From Sphingobacterium spiritivorum (GTDB taxonomy: Bacteria > Bacteroidota > Bacteroidia > Sphingobacteriales > Sphingobacteriaceae), in the NCBI RefSeq assembly GCF_016724845.1, contig NZ_CP068082.1, positions 2,728,001 to 2,792,000 of the forward strand: a stretch of 64,000 nucleotides of DNA. Reading direction: 5' to 3'. Within the stretch, counting starts at the first letter, position 1, and the number at the start of each line of letters is the position of its first letter. Below are positions 1 through 8,629 of this stretch, in pieces. The position numbers and the translations under genes were made by a program. The notes below the pieces were generated by a model that saw only the letters and a program-made list of their open reading frames with translations, did no database searches and was not told where the DNA came from.

Positions 1-1109
1 CTTTGGTCGAGTTGGGAGCCGATGTGACCTGGTCATCATGTAACATCTTTTCTACTCAGGATCATGCGGCGGCGGCTATTGCAGCAGCGGGTATCCCTGT
101 GTATGCATGGAAAGGAATGAATGCGGAAGAATTTGACTGGTGTATCGAACAAACCTTATATTTTGGAGAAGATCGCCAGCCCTTGAATATGATCCTGGAT
201 GATGGTGGTGACCTGACAAATATGGTTTTTGATAAATATCCTGAACTTATCAGCGGTATAAAAGGATTATCCGAAGAAACGACTACAGGTGTTCACCGTC
301 TGTATGAGCGTATGAAAAACGGAACATTACACCTGCCTGCAATCAATGTGAATGATTCGGTTACGAAATCTAAATTTGACAATAAATACGGTTGTCGTGA
401 ATCATTGGTAGATGCGATTCGTCGTGCAACAGATCTGATGCTGGCGGGTAAAGTCGCGGTAGTAGCAGGTTACGGAGATGTGGGTAAAGGTTCTGCTGAA
501 TCTCTGCGTTCAGCCGGAGTACGTGTTATTGTAACAGAAATTGACCCGATCTGTGCGCTTCAGGCAGCTATGGAAGGATTTGAGGTTAAGAAATTTGCTG
601 ATGCAGTAAAAGAAGCTAATATCGTGGTGACTACCACCGGAAATAAAGATATCGTTCGTGCTGAGCACTTCAAAACAATGAAAGATAAAACTGTAGTATG
701 TAACATCGGACACTTTGATAATGAAATTGATGTGGCCTGGTTAAATACAAACTACGGTAATACCAAGATTGAGATCAAACCGCAGGTTGATAAATACACC
801 ATCGATGGTAATGACGTTATTTTATTGGCAGAAGGTCGTTTAGTCAATCTGGGATGTGCTACAGGACACCCTTCTTTCGTGATGTCCAACTCGTTTACTA
901 ATCAGACGCTGGCTCAATTGGAACTGTGGACTAACACAGCTGCTTATGAAAATAAGGTGTATACTTTACCAAAACATCTGGATGAGAAAGTTGCGCGTCT
1001 TCACCTGGCAAAAATCGGCGTGGAATTAGATACTTTAACGGAAGATCAGGCTGCTTATATCGGGGTTACGGTTGACGGTCCTTATAAAGCGGATGCTTAC
1101 CGGTACTAG
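1..1109 (+). CDS. ahcY: Adenosylhomocysteinase (S-adenosyl-L-homocysteine hydrolase), 5' end cut by window
   Basis: This enzyme hydrolyses S-adenosylhomocysteine to adenosine and homocysteine in the cytosolic methyl cycle and uses a tightly bound NAD. The first complete codon in frame is at base 3. About 368 residues are visible; full-length family members have about 430-440, so roughly 70 N-terminal residues lie upstream of the window. The visible part begins just before the conserved [17 protein letters not shown] segment. The NAD-binding loop GYGDVGKG is at visible residues 156-163, and the C-terminus YKADAYRY is the typical tail whose Lys and Tyr reach the NAD of the partner subunit. A bidirectional terminator follows directly, so it is the last gene of its transcript. 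The family assignment is certain. Confidence 0.97.
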   Translation, partial: LVELGADVTWSSCNIFSTQDHAAAAIAAAGIPVYAWKGMNAEEFDWCIEQTLYFGEDRQPLNMILDDGGDLTNMVFDKYPELISGIKGLSEETTTGVHRLYERMKNGTLHLPAINVNDSVTKSKFDNKYGCRESLVDAIRRATDLMLAGKVAVVAGYGDVGKGSAESLRSAGVRVIVTEIDPICALQAAMEGFEVKKFADAVKEANIVVTTTGNKDIVRAEHFKTMKDKTVVCNIGHFDNEIDVAWLNTNYGNTKIEIKPQVDKYTIDGNDVILLAEGRLVNLGCATGHPSFVMSNSFTNQTLAQLELWTNTAAYENKVYTLPKHLDEKVARLHLAKIGVELDTLTEDQAAYIGVTVDGPYKADAYRY

Positions 1110-1123
1110 GAGATTATCCTCAT

Positions 1124-1172
1124 AAACAAAAAGAGCTTCATCTTAATTTTCAGATGAAGCTCTTTTTTGTTT
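1124..1172. terminator. Bidirectional intrinsic terminator between ahcY and the nadR-type gene
   Basis: A long inverted repeat has arms 1124-1143 and 1152-1172 around a short loop, with the core AAGAGCTTCATCT pairing with AGATGAAGCTCTT. It has an A-run on the left and a T-run on the right, so it can end transcription from both sides. The stop codon of the minus-strand gene (1171) lies at its edge. Confidence 0.85.
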
Positions 1173-1698
1173 ATCCGTATTCTTCTATAGCTTTCAGGGC
1201 ATTCTTCAATCTCTCTTCTCCTAATCCTGAAATAAGACTATATCTGGCTTCTAAGCTGTCTAATTCTTTTTTCCAGACTGCCAGGAAATGCTCCCGTTCA
1301 TTCGGAAAATCACGAAGAGGATCATCTTCCCAGGGCAGGTCGATATCCATCAGCAGGTACAGGTCATAATCTCTGCGTCTGATCTCATTTTTAACTTCTT
1401 CCGGAGTATCTCCAAACAGATAATCACACCATACCTTGACGGTTAGAATCGTCGTGTCGCAGATCAGGACTTGATGTTGAGAAAGTGGAATAAGGCTGTC
1501 CTCCAGAGCAATCTGTCCATAATACATATTGACTTCATCCTGCAGAGTATATTCATTTTTTAGATTTTTGCAATATTCACGTGCATATTCCGGTACACAT
1601 ACTGTATTGAAATGTCTGGCTATGGCTTGTGCAATGGTCGATTTTCCTGTAGATTCCGGACCTACCACTGCTATTTTCTTTAAAATCTGATTCGCCAT
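1171..1698 (-). CDS. NadR-type ATP-binding kinase (predicted nicotinamide riboside kinase)
   Basis: A 175-residue protein of the AAA_28/NadR C-terminal domain type. The P-loop GPESTGKST is at residues 13-21, and PEYAREY follows at about 36-42, as in the ribosylnicotinamide kinase domain of NadR. It lacks the helix-turn-helix and adenylyltransferase domains of enterobacterial NadR, so it is the stand-alone kinase form. The predicted reaction is phosphorylation of nicotinamide riboside to NMN in the cytosol, trapping what PnuC imports. pnuC lies immediately upstream on the same strand (104-nt gap with a hairpin), which supports the role. Some Bacteroidota pair PnuC-like carriers with thiamine enzymes instead, so the substrate is inferred rather than shown. 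Confidence 0.8.
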   Translation of the reverse strand: MANQILKKIAVVGPESTGKSTIAQAIARHFNTVCVPEYAREYCKNLKNEYTLQDEVNMYYGQIALEDSLIPLSQHQVLICDTTILTVKVWCDYLFGDTPEEVKNEIRRRDYDLYLLMDIDLPWEDDPLRDFPNEREHFLAVWKKELDSLEARYSLISGLGEERLKNALKAIEEYG

Positions 1699-1735
1699 TC
1701 TTTATATTTCTCTTAATAAAAGCAAAGATAAAAGA

Positions 1736-1792
1736 ATAACTGCTCTTTCAACCTCCTTCTTTAGCGGAAGCGCAGCGGGTGAAAACAGTTAT
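1736..1792 (-). other. Intercistronic stem-loop between pnuC and nadR-type kinase gene
   Basis: ATAACTG (1736-1742) is complementary to CAGTTAT (1786-1792). Inside it, TTTCA (1746-1750) can pair with TGAAA (1781-1785). The loop is richer in G+C than the surroundings. In the minus-strand RNA the hairpin is followed by a U-rich stretch, so it could act as a partial terminator or an mRNA-end structure. The function is inferred. Confidence 0.4.
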
Positions 1793-1802
1793 ATTATCTT
1801 AT

Positions 1803-2402
1803 TCAGGACATTAAATATGTCTTTTTCCAGTCTTTATATCCATTCCAGGCAATGACTGCAAATGCAAGATACAGGACTGCTGTCAGTAATAAATCCTTAT
1901 GATAGTAAAGCGGGATATAACAGATGTCTACAAATACCCATAACAGCCAGTTTTGTAATACTTTTCGGGTCATCAGGAATTGAGCCACGAAGCTTACAGC
2001 CGTACAGAAGCCATCAATGTAGGGTACATCCGAGTTAGTCTGATGATCAAGAAAAGTTCCGAGAGCTGCTGTCAGAAGCAAAATGATACCTATGGTCCAT
2101 AACATCTGACGGTTTGTAAAGCTTACAATAGGTTTGTCGGCTTCTTTTTTTCTTTTGATCCAGTAAAACCAGCCGTATACCGCAGTTCCGAGAAAATAAA
2201 TCTGTAATACTGCATCTCCGTAGAGTTTGCTATGGTAAAAAAGATAGGCGTAGATGGTTACACTGATTATGCTGACAGGCCAGTTGAGGATATGTTGTCT
2301 GGCTGCAAGATAGACGCAGAGAAATCCGGTAATTGTGCCTATCCATTCGAGTAAAGAAGTCTGGACAAACTGCCGGGCAATTTGTTGAAAAAAGTCTTGC
2401 AT
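1803..2402 (-). CDS. pnuC: PnuC-family nicotinamide riboside/mononucleotide transporter
   Basis: A 199-residue integral membrane protein with about seven hydrophobic helices. Family landmarks are NWP near residue 40, the segment YGDAVLQIYFLGTAVYGW near 61-78, and the C-terminal WVFVDICYIPLYYHKDLLLTA followed by WNGYKDWKK. PnuC carriers admit nicotinamide riboside by facilitated diffusion in the inner membrane, and uptake is driven by phosphorylation. The kinase gene downstream provides that step. Length and topology match the family. No TPP-type riboswitch was seen in the 61-nt leader before the next gene, which slightly favours NAD-precursor over thiamine transport. Confidence 0.88.
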   Translation of the reverse strand: MQDFFQQIARQFVQTSLLEWIGTITGFLCVYLAARQHILNWPVSIISVTIYAYLFYHSKLYGDAVLQIYFLGTAVYGWFYWIKRKKEADKPIVSFTNRQMLWTIGIILLLTAALGTFLDHQTNSDVPYIDGFCTAVSFVAQFLMTRKVLQNWLLWVFVDICYIPLYYHKDLLLTAVLYLAFAVIAWNGYKDWKKTYLMS

Positions 2403-2463
2403 ACCTCTATTGCTTATCGCGAATAAAGATACAAAGTAAAGTTAGAAATCCTACTTTAATACG

Positions 2464-2937
2464 TTACTGTACCAGTTTATTGGCACAATTTGTACTGGCG
2501 AAGGATTCCGGTTTTGCTTTGAACACAAATCCCATTCCCATAATATAACCCATGGCTTCTTTGAGCGCAACGTTGGATTGGAAATTTGGATTGGTGTTGA
2601 TGTCGGCGTGGACTTCGAGATCCACATGGTATTGATCGAGGAGGGGGCAGAGGTGGTAGGCGATTTCTATGGATTTCTGAACTTCAAGAAGCATCCGCTC
2701 TTTAATGCTCATGAGGTGGGTTCGCTTGTCTTTATGGATGAACATGAATCCGCCTTTGTGCTCTCGGAGGAAGACGATGACTGTCGCGAAGTCGATGGTC
2801 CCCCGTTTGACCTGAGAGTCGGTGCCGATGTAAACCTTGAGTTTGTTGCCGAGCCTTGTTTCCCGGGCAATGATTTCTTCAACGGCATCGGTAATAGGAA
2901 TGCGAATGTATTCGCCATTGTATTTTTGCCAATTCAT
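2464..2937 (-). CDS. YkuK-family RNase H-like protein (DUF458)
   Basis: A 157-residue protein with the RNase H-like fold features of the YkuK/DUF458 family. The opening strand KVYIGTDSQVKRG (about 34-46) carries the acidic residue expected at the first catalytic position, followed by FATVIVFLREHKGG and later LEVHADINTNPN (about 107-118) with a second Asp. The biochemical role of this family is not established; it is predicted to be a ribonuclease H-related nuclease. It may form a short transcript with pnuC, which starts 61 nt downstream of its stop. The high G+C middle of the gene gives a long open frame on the opposite strand that is only a shadow. Confidence 0.75.
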   Translation of the reverse strand: MNWQKYNGEYIRIPITDAVEEIIARETRLGNKLKVYIGTDSQVKRGTIDFATVIVFLREHKGGFMFIHKDKRTHLMSIKERMLLEVQKSIEIAYHLCPLLDQYHVDLEVHADINTNPNFQSNVALKEAMGYIMGMGFVFKAKPESFASTNCANKLVQ

Positions 2938-3097
2938 AAAATATAAATTTTAGTGGTGAAAAAGAACGAATGATATAATAATATAAATGTAAGTGTTGTG
3001 TCTTGATTTTTAACATTTTAACTGCTAAATAATTGTTAATTAATTTCGTGCTTAACGTAAACTTCACGCTCTTGTTATGATCAGTAGTTGCTGTTTC

Positions 3098-3742
3098 TTA
3101 CTCTTTATTTCCGTAGGCCAGATCACCTGCATCTCCTAATCCGGGTACGATATATGCTTTGCTTGTAAGTTCATTATCTACCGCTCCGATCCATAGTTGT
3201 GCTTCCGGAAGAAAAGCTCTGACGTGCTGGACACCTTCTTCGGATGCAATGACCACTGCTATATGTAACTCTTTGATATTATAATCCGCAAGAAGGTCTT
3301 TACAACAGAGGACCAGACTGCGACCTGTGGCCAGCATAGGATCTGCAATAATCACCACACGATCATCCAGATTAGGGGTATTGGTATATTTTTTATGGAT
3401 CTCAAACTCTCCGCTTTTCTTGGTGTGCCGGTATGCTGCAATAAATGCATTATCAGCCTGATCAAATACATTCAGGAATCCCTGGTGAAAAGGAAGACCG
3501 GCACGTATAATCGTACCCAATACCGGGTAATCCGAAGGGACATGTGTGTCAGCAACACCTAAAGGAGTGTCTACAAAATGCTGACGGTATTCCAATGTCT
3601 TGCTGATCTCGTATGCCATGACTTCACCTATGCGTTCAAGATTGCGTCTGAAGCGCATTCTGTCCTGTTGTATTTTTACATCTCTGAGTTCTGCAATATA
3701 CTGGTTGGCAATGCTGTTTTGCTTTGTAAGAATCGTCACCAT
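3098..3742 (-). CDS. upp: Uracil phosphoribosyltransferase
   Basis: A 214-residue cytosolic salvage enzyme that makes UMP from uracil and PRPP. The PRPP-binding motif VVIIADPMLATGRS is at 129-142. The uracil-binding C-terminal segment YIVPGLGDAGDLAYG is intact, and RAGLPF near 80-85 is typical. Length matches the family (about 210 residues). The gene is divergent from uvrB with a 125-bp shared upstream region. No attenuator was seen in its leader. Confidence 0.96.
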   Translation of the reverse strand: MVTILTKQNSIANQYIAELRDVKIQQDRMRFRRNLERIGEVMAYEISKTLEYRQHFVDTPLGVADTHVPSDYPVLGTIIRAGLPFHQGFLNVFDQADNAFIAAYRHTKKSGEFEIHKKYTNTPNLDDRVVIIADPMLATGRSLVLCCKDLLADYNIKELHIAVVIASEEGVQHVRAFLPEAQLWIGAVDNELTSKAYIVPGLGDAGDLAYGNKE

Positions 3743-3867
3743 AATAGTTGTGTTGTTTGTTACTCAATATACACAAAAAAACGGATTATTGTTTGCCTTT
3801 GTCGGGATTTGATACTTCGATAAGTTGAGAAAATTGCGTATTTTTATGTTTTATAGATGTACGGCAA

Positions 3868-5901
3868 ATGAAATTCAAATTAACTTCCGAGTACCAACCC
3901 ACCGGGGATCAGCCTCAGGCTATTAAAGAGTTAGTCGCAGGTGTAAACGAAGGTGAAACATATCAGACTCTTCTCGGTGTTACGGGTTCCGGAAAGACGT
4001 TTACCATAGCGAATGTAATCCAGGAAACACAAAAGCCGGCATTGATTCTCAGTCATAATAAGACACTGGCCGCCCAATTGTATGGAGAGTTTAAACAGTT
4101 TTTTCCGGAAAACTCAGTTAATTACTTTGTCTCGTACTATGATTATTATCAACCTGAAGCGTTTATTGCTTCTTCCAATACTTACATTGAAAAAGATCTG
4201 GCCATAAATGAAGAAATAGAGAAGCTGCGGTTAGCAACTACATCTTCCTTGATGTCAGGCCGAAGGGATATTGTAGTCGTATCGTCTGTATCCTGTATTT
4301 ATGGTATGGGAAACCCCGAAGATTTTTCCCGTTCTATTTTCCGTTTTGCAGTAGGAACAACTATCAGCAGAAATGCTTTTCTCCACAAATTGGTGGAGAT
4401 ATTATATTCGCGTACAACTGCCGAGTTTAAAAGAGGTACTTTCCGTGTAAAAGGAGATACTGTAGATGTATATCCGGCCTATCTGGATTATGCTATTCGG
4501 GTGTCCTTTTTTGGCGATGAGATTGATGAATTGAGTGCGATCGATCCGGTCTCTGCCAAGACAATCAATAAAATGGAAGATCTTGCCTTGTTTCCGGCCA
4601 ATCTGTTTGTTACCCCGAAAGAAAAATTTACCCAATCGATCTGGGCTATTCAGGATGAATTGATGCAGCGTAAAACCCAACTGGAAGATGAGGGAAAAAT
4701 GCTCGAAGCAAAGCGTCTGGAAGAACGTGTGAACTATGATCTGGAAATGATGCGTGAACTGGGGTATTGTTCGGGTATTGAAAATTATTCCCGTTTCTTT
4801 GACGGGCGTCAGCCCGGAATGCGCCCCTTTACGTTACTGGATTATTTCCCGGATGATTATTTATTAGTTATTGATGAGAGCCATGTTACTATTCCTCAAC
4901 TTCGCGCTATGTACGGAGGTGACCGTTCGCGTAAGGTTTCTTTAGTAGAATATGGTTTCCGTCTGCCTGCAGCGTTAGATAACAGACCGCTTAATTTTCC
5001 GGAATTTGAGTCGTTGACCAATCAGACCATATATGTCTCTGCTACACCCGGTGATTATGAGTTACAGCAAACCGAAGGAGTTGTTGTAGAGCAAGTGATC
5101 AGACCTACCGGATTGTTAGATCCTGTTATTGAAGTGCGTCCGGCTATTAACCAGGTGGATGATTTTCTGGAACAGGTGGATAAAACAATTAAAGAAGGTG
5201 GCCGTGTACTGGCTACTACTTTGACCAAGCGTATGGCGGAGGAACTGACCAAATATATGACACGCCTGAATATTAAGGTACGCTATATCCACTCTGAGGT
5301 GAAAACCTTAGAACGCGTGGAGATTCTGCGTGGCCTCCGGCTTGGCGAGTTTGATGTATTAGTAGGTGTCAATTTGCTTCGTGAAGGACTGGATCTGCCG
5401 GAAGTGACTCTGGTTGCTATTCTGGATGCAGATAAAGAAGGATTTTTGAGGTCGGAGCGTTCTCTTATACAGACTATAGGGCGTGCTGCACGTAACGATA
5501 AAGGACGTGTGATTATGTATGCTGATAAGATGACGGACAGTATGCGGATCACGATAGACGAGACAAACAGACGTCGTGAAAAGCAGATGAAATACAATGA
5601 AGAGCATCATATTACTCCACGGACAGTAGGTAAGACAAGAGAAGAAATTATGGAACAGACTTCAGTTGCTGATTTTAACGGTATGGAACCTAAAATATAT
5701 GTGGAGCCGGATCCTACGGTAGCTGTGGCTGCTGATCCGGTGATGCAGTATCTGAGTGAGAAAGATCTTAAGAAGGCTATCGAGACGACCAAGAAACGTA
5801 TGGAAAAAGCGGCGAAAGAAATGGATTTTCTTGAAGCTGCAAAACTGAGAGATGAGATGTTCTCGCTGGAAAAAGCATATGAAGATCGCTTTACTTCCTA
5901 A
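3868..5901 (+). CDS. uvrB: Excinuclease ABC subunit B
   Basis: A 677-residue UvrB, the damage-verifying helicase-like subunit of nucleotide excision repair that receives lesions from UvrA and recruits UvrC. Walker A GVTGSGKT is at 37-44. The beta-hairpin segment YYDYYQPEAF that clamps one DNA strand is near 93-102, and the DESH box is near 336. C-terminal helicase motifs include the arginine-finger region QTIGRAARN. The UvrC-interacting UVR coiled-coil motif (EAAKLRDEM) is near 650. Length and domain order are complete. I saw no recognisable SOS box upstream, so damage control of this gene cannot be claimed. Confidence 0.98.
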   Translation: MKFKLTSEYQPTGDQPQAIKELVAGVNEGETYQTLLGVTGSGKTFTIANVIQETQKPALILSHNKTLAAQLYGEFKQFFPENSVNYFVSYYDYYQPEAFIASSNTYIEKDLAINEEIEKLRLATTSSLMSGRRDIVVVSSVSCIYGMGNPEDFSRSIFRFAVGTTISRNAFLHKLVEILYSRTTAEFKRGTFRVKGDTVDVYPAYLDYAIRVSFFGDEIDELSAIDPVSAKTINKMEDLALFPANLFVTPKEKFTQSIWAIQDELMQRKTQLEDEGKMLEAKRLEERVNYDLEMMRELGYCSGIENYSRFFDGRQPGMRPFTLLDYFPDDYLLVIDESHVTIPQLRAMYGGDRSRKVSLVEYGFRLPAALDNRPLNFPEFESLTNQTIYVSATPGDYELQQTEGVVVEQVIRPTGLLDPVIEVRPAINQVDDFLEQVDKTIKEGGRVLATTLTKRMAEELTKYMTRLNIKVRYIHSEVKTLERVEILRGLRLGEFDVLVGVNLLREGLDLPEVTLVAILDADKEGFLRSERSLIQTIGRAARNDKGRVIMYADKMTDSMRITIDETNRRREKQMKYNEEHHITPRTVGKTREEIMEQTSVADFNGMEPKIYVEPDPTVAVAADPVMQYLSEKDLKKAIETTKKRMEKAAKEMDFLEAAKLRDEMFSLEKAYEDRFTS

Positions 5902-6058
5902 TAGTTGTTTGTTGATATTTAATTTTTAATTGCGAAATAATTTGAAGTAAAGATAAATATTTAGTATATTCAGATTATTGTTGCCGTTATATTCCTGAAT
6001 AACTGCCGTTATTCACAAGGGGTTTCCCCATTTAAGCCAGGACTTTTTAAGCAAAAAA

Positions 6059-6092
6059 ATGCTGTTATCTAATGTTCATCAGATAACAGCAT
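6059..6092 (-). other. Isolated perfect hairpin, terminator-like on the minus strand
   Basis: ATGCTGTTATCT (6059-6070) is perfectly complementary to AGATAACAGCAT (6081-6092), with a 10-nt loop. An A7 run lies to its left (6053-6059), so on the minus strand it reads as stem plus U-run. No minus-strand gene is visible to its right, so it may block antisense transcription into uvrB. Alternatively it is the 3' end of the uvrB transcript. Confidence 0.5.
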
Positions 6093-6135
6093 ACCTGTAT
6101 ACTCCATTATTTTACTTTTTAGCTTGTTGTAAATT

Positions 6136-7593
6136 ATGAAAAGAAGAGCAAAACTTTATTTAGGACTATTTCTCGCATGGCATGTATTATTTTCGTGCAG
6201 CAAGTCTGTTTCTGTTCCCGAAGAAAGGGAATCTTATCGTGTAGACTTTGTTTTGTCCGGTTTTACGGCCTCTGTTTCTTCTCTGGATAACGGGCTGAAA
6301 CTTGTGGCTAATTCCGGAAACAATATAATATCCGGTGAGCAACCGCTATACTTCTGGTCTTTTAACAACGGTACCTTGAGACCTGATCTTGCATTAGATG
6401 AAGATGGAGTACAATGGACCGTCACACCCAATAATGTAGATTTTGTAGCGGGAAAGGCCTATGCAGAATACAATGCCGGACGTGCAGCATCTTTCAGAGG
6501 TGTCACACAGATAGAAATCGCTATACCTTTGAAAGATGTGAAATCTTTAAATCAGTTAGCTTTTAATGTCTCAGGATCAGATACAGGCCCTAAAGCATTG
6601 GATATCTTATATTCCATTGATAACGGACTTACGTTTGTAGCTTTGCTTTCTGACTATGATATGAGCAGTATAAAGGGAACAGCCTGGGGAGATATTACGG
6701 CAGACCTGACCAAATTGCAACGAACTGAAGAAATCCAGAAGATAATCTTCAGACTTGTTTTAAAACGGGGTAACAATGGGCAATTCAATGAAAAAACGGG
6801 AACTTTGCGAATAGATAATATGCGGCTTTCAGGATCTTATGACGGAAAGATTGTAACGGTAAATCCTGTTTTACGTCATTTATACTATCATATCTTCAAT
6901 AGTCAGGATCGAAAACTTGTAACAGAAGGTAGGATAGAGCTTGAAAGAAATTCATTGGAAATGAACCTGCCTCTGACACTGGCATCCGGAAGTTATGATA
7001 TATCTTTTGTTCTGAGTCAGGCAGTTAAAACGCTGACTCTTCCGCGTACGATCAAAACAGCGGATGATTATTATCTGTATAATACTTTTGATAATTCTGA
7101 CAATGAGGTTTTCGGTGAAAGGATCATGAGCCTGGAAGTGGGGGAAGATCTGAAAGTTCCTCTGGTATTACAGCGTTATTATTCTCAGGTGAAATTTGAA
7201 TTTACAGATAAAGCTGATCTTTCCGAAGTCGGAAAAATAGAAATTACACAGGAACACGAACTGCCCTATTATGTGCCTTTTAGTGAGACCAGATTTCCGG
7301 ATTTGTCCGATGGATCAGCTATTATATTCTATCCCGAATTTGGTAAAACAGAACCTGTACTGCAATTCAATCAGTTTCTGGGTTATCTCCCGGTCGTAAG
7401 GGACATAGGATATGCCCTGAAAGTATATAATAAGGAGAATAAGATTATACGGGAATTTTCAGTTTCCTCTACATTAAAGCATAATATGAAACTGACTTTC
7501 AAAGGAATGTTGCTGGAAGGTTTTTCATCTAATGCTAACTTCGCGATTCAGCTTAATGAGGAATGGGGAAAAGATGTGGAACAAAAATTTTGA
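6136..7593 (+). CDS. Putative lipoprotein of unknown function, with a jelly-roll-like domain
   Basis: A 485-residue protein with a lipoprotein signal peptide: a basic start KRRAK, a hydrophobic core, and lipobox LFSC with the acylated Cys at 21, followed by SKS. Residues about 75-235 resemble the galactose-binding-like or concanavalin-like sandwich seen in Bacteroidota surface proteins (PLYFWSFNNGTLRPD, later LRIDNMRLSG). The remainder is predicted beta-rich. I do not recognise a named family. The protein should be anchored in the outer membrane or inner-membrane outer leaflet. A second lipoprotein gene begins 80 nt downstream on the same strand, so the two probably work together. No catalytic motif is evident. 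Confidence 0.7.
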   Translation: MKRRAKLYLGLFLAWHVLFSCSKSVSVPEERESYRVDFVLSGFTASVSSLDNGLKLVANSGNNIISGEQPLYFWSFNNGTLRPDLALDEDGVQWTVTPNNVDFVAGKAYAEYNAGRAASFRGVTQIEIAIPLKDVKSLNQLAFNVSGSDTGPKALDILYSIDNGLTFVALLSDYDMSSIKGTAWGDITADLTKLQRTEEIQKIIFRLVLKRGNNGQFNEKTGTLRIDNMRLSGSYDGKIVTVNPVLRHLYYHIFNSQDRKLVTEGRIELERNSLEMNLPLTLASGSYDISFVLSQAVKTLTLPRTIKTADDYYLYNTFDNSDNEVFGERIMSLEVGEDLKVPLVLQRYYSQVKFEFTDKADLSEVGKIEITQEHELPYYVPFSETRFPDLSDGSAIIFYPEFGKTEPVLQFNQFLGYLPVVRDIGYALKVYNKENKIIREFSVSSTLKHNMKLTFKGMLLEGFSSNANFAIQLNEEWGKDVEQKF

Positions 7594-7673
7594 GGCTGGG
7601 TTTTGGACAAATACATCGGAGCTGTGTAGCATTTGGTATATGTTGTACGTTTTATGTAAAAAAACCTACTAAT

Positions 7674-8453
7674 ATGAAAATAATTCAAAACCTATTTGTT
7701 GCTTGTCTGTTCTTGCTGTTATTATCCTGTGAAAAAAGTGAAGAGAAACAGTCCTCCGCAGAGCCTGTTACCATTTCGCTTATGGAACGTGCTGATGGCT
7801 CTGCTAAAACTCTCCATTTAATTAATAAAACGGTTAAGATCTTTAATTGTGGTAATTATTACCTGAACAGCGATTTTAAACTCCAGAACGGAACAATTGT
7901 TTTAAATTATTATGATGTCAAGTCTCCGGATGTCTGCCTGACAAGTCTGGGGCCGGCGATTTCTCAGTTTGATCTGGTGAATCTGGAGAATAAAAGCTAT
8001 CCTGTAGAGGTAAACTTAGGCGGAGAGCAGATTAAGGGGAAACTGGAAGTGACGGCTAATGATTATACATTAACTCTTCCGGAACAGCAGATGGTAAAAG
8101 TGCTTTATCCTAAACTGAATCGTGTTCCTGCACATATTATTTTTGGTTTTGCCAGATCTACAAAGGAGAAAGCTGCGATTGTTGATCAGTTTTTGACTGA
8201 CTTGCAGAATAAAGGTGCTGCTGCTGTGCAATTACCTTCTGGAAAGTATACCATGTTTGAAGTGGATAATACAGGCAAAGTGATTATGGATCTAAGCGGA
8301 TATAATTTAGCAAAACCATTTGCGTTGACTTACCAGGGGGATGTCGAGACGTTGAAGACCTTGGTTAAAAGCTATAAAACAACTCATGGAACTGATTTTG
8401 ATACGGAAATCCATTTTTCGGATGGTACGGAGATCTATTCCTTTAAGCTGTAA
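7674..8453 (+). CDS. Putative lipoprotein of unknown function
   Basis: A 259-residue protein. I chose the ATG at 7674 because it starts a clean lipoprotein signal peptide (MKIIQNLFVACLFLLLLSC, acylated Cys 19); the frame also stays open upstream to 7563, inside the previous gene, but that extension has no signal features. After the Cys comes a charged, Ser/Glu-rich linker and then about 230 residues of mixed beta structure. A YNLAKPFALTYQGDVETLKTL stretch lies near residues 203-223. No known domain was recognised. It is probably co-transcribed with the preceding lipoprotein, and a terminator hairpin follows 32 nt after the stop. Confidence 0.7.
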   Translation: MKIIQNLFVACLFLLLLSCEKSEEKQSSAEPVTISLMERADGSAKTLHLINKTVKIFNCGNYYLNSDFKLQNGTIVLNYYDVKSPDVCLTSLGPAISQFDLVNLENKSYPVEVNLGGEQIKGKLEVTANDYTLTLPEQQMVKVLYPKLNRVPAHIIFGFARSTKEKAAIVDQFLTDLQNKGAAAVQLPSGKYTMFEVDNTGKVIMDLSGYNLAKPFALTYQGDVETLKTLVKSYKTTHGTDFDTEIHFSDGTEIYSFKL

Positions 8454-8484
8454 TTCTTCAGAAAACTTTATATTAACTGAACTT

Positions 8485-8535
8485 CACATCCCTGCTGATG
8501 GCATTCTTGTCAACAGCAGGGGTGTGATTTATTTT
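8485..8535 (+). terminator. Intrinsic terminator after the lipoprotein pair
   Basis: CACATCCCTGCTG (8485-8497) pairs with CAGCAGGGGTGTG (8514-8526) over 13 positions, one of them G-U in the plus-strand RNA. A T-rich tract (ATTTATTTTATCC) follows. Confidence 0.75.
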
Positions 8536-8558
8536 ATCCATTCTTTTACATATTTTGC

Positions 8559-8588
8559 TTGTTTTGTGTCTTTAACTTTTTAATTTTA
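8559..8588 (+). promoter_or_regulatory. Candidate Bacteroidota-type promoter for proBA
   Basis: TTG at 8559-8561 is followed by 19 nt and TAATTTTA at 8581-8588, one mismatch from the Bacteroidota -7 consensus TAnnTTTG. It would give a 5' untranslated region of about 35 nt before proB. It is assigned only by consensus match. Confidence 0.35.
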
Positions 8589-8629
8589 GGGATTAATGTC
8601 AGGCAGAGATAAAAGAGCGGAGTAATAAA

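Noticed and set aside
2578..2946. Open frame on the plus strand, 122 codons, opposite the YkuK-type gene
   Set aside because: It mirrors the coding strand of a protein with clear family motifs; its own translation has no recognisable features.
7563..7673. Upstream extension of the second lipoprotein to 7563
   Set aside because: It would overlap the previous gene and bury the signal peptide; the ATG at 7674 gives a perfect lipoprotein start.
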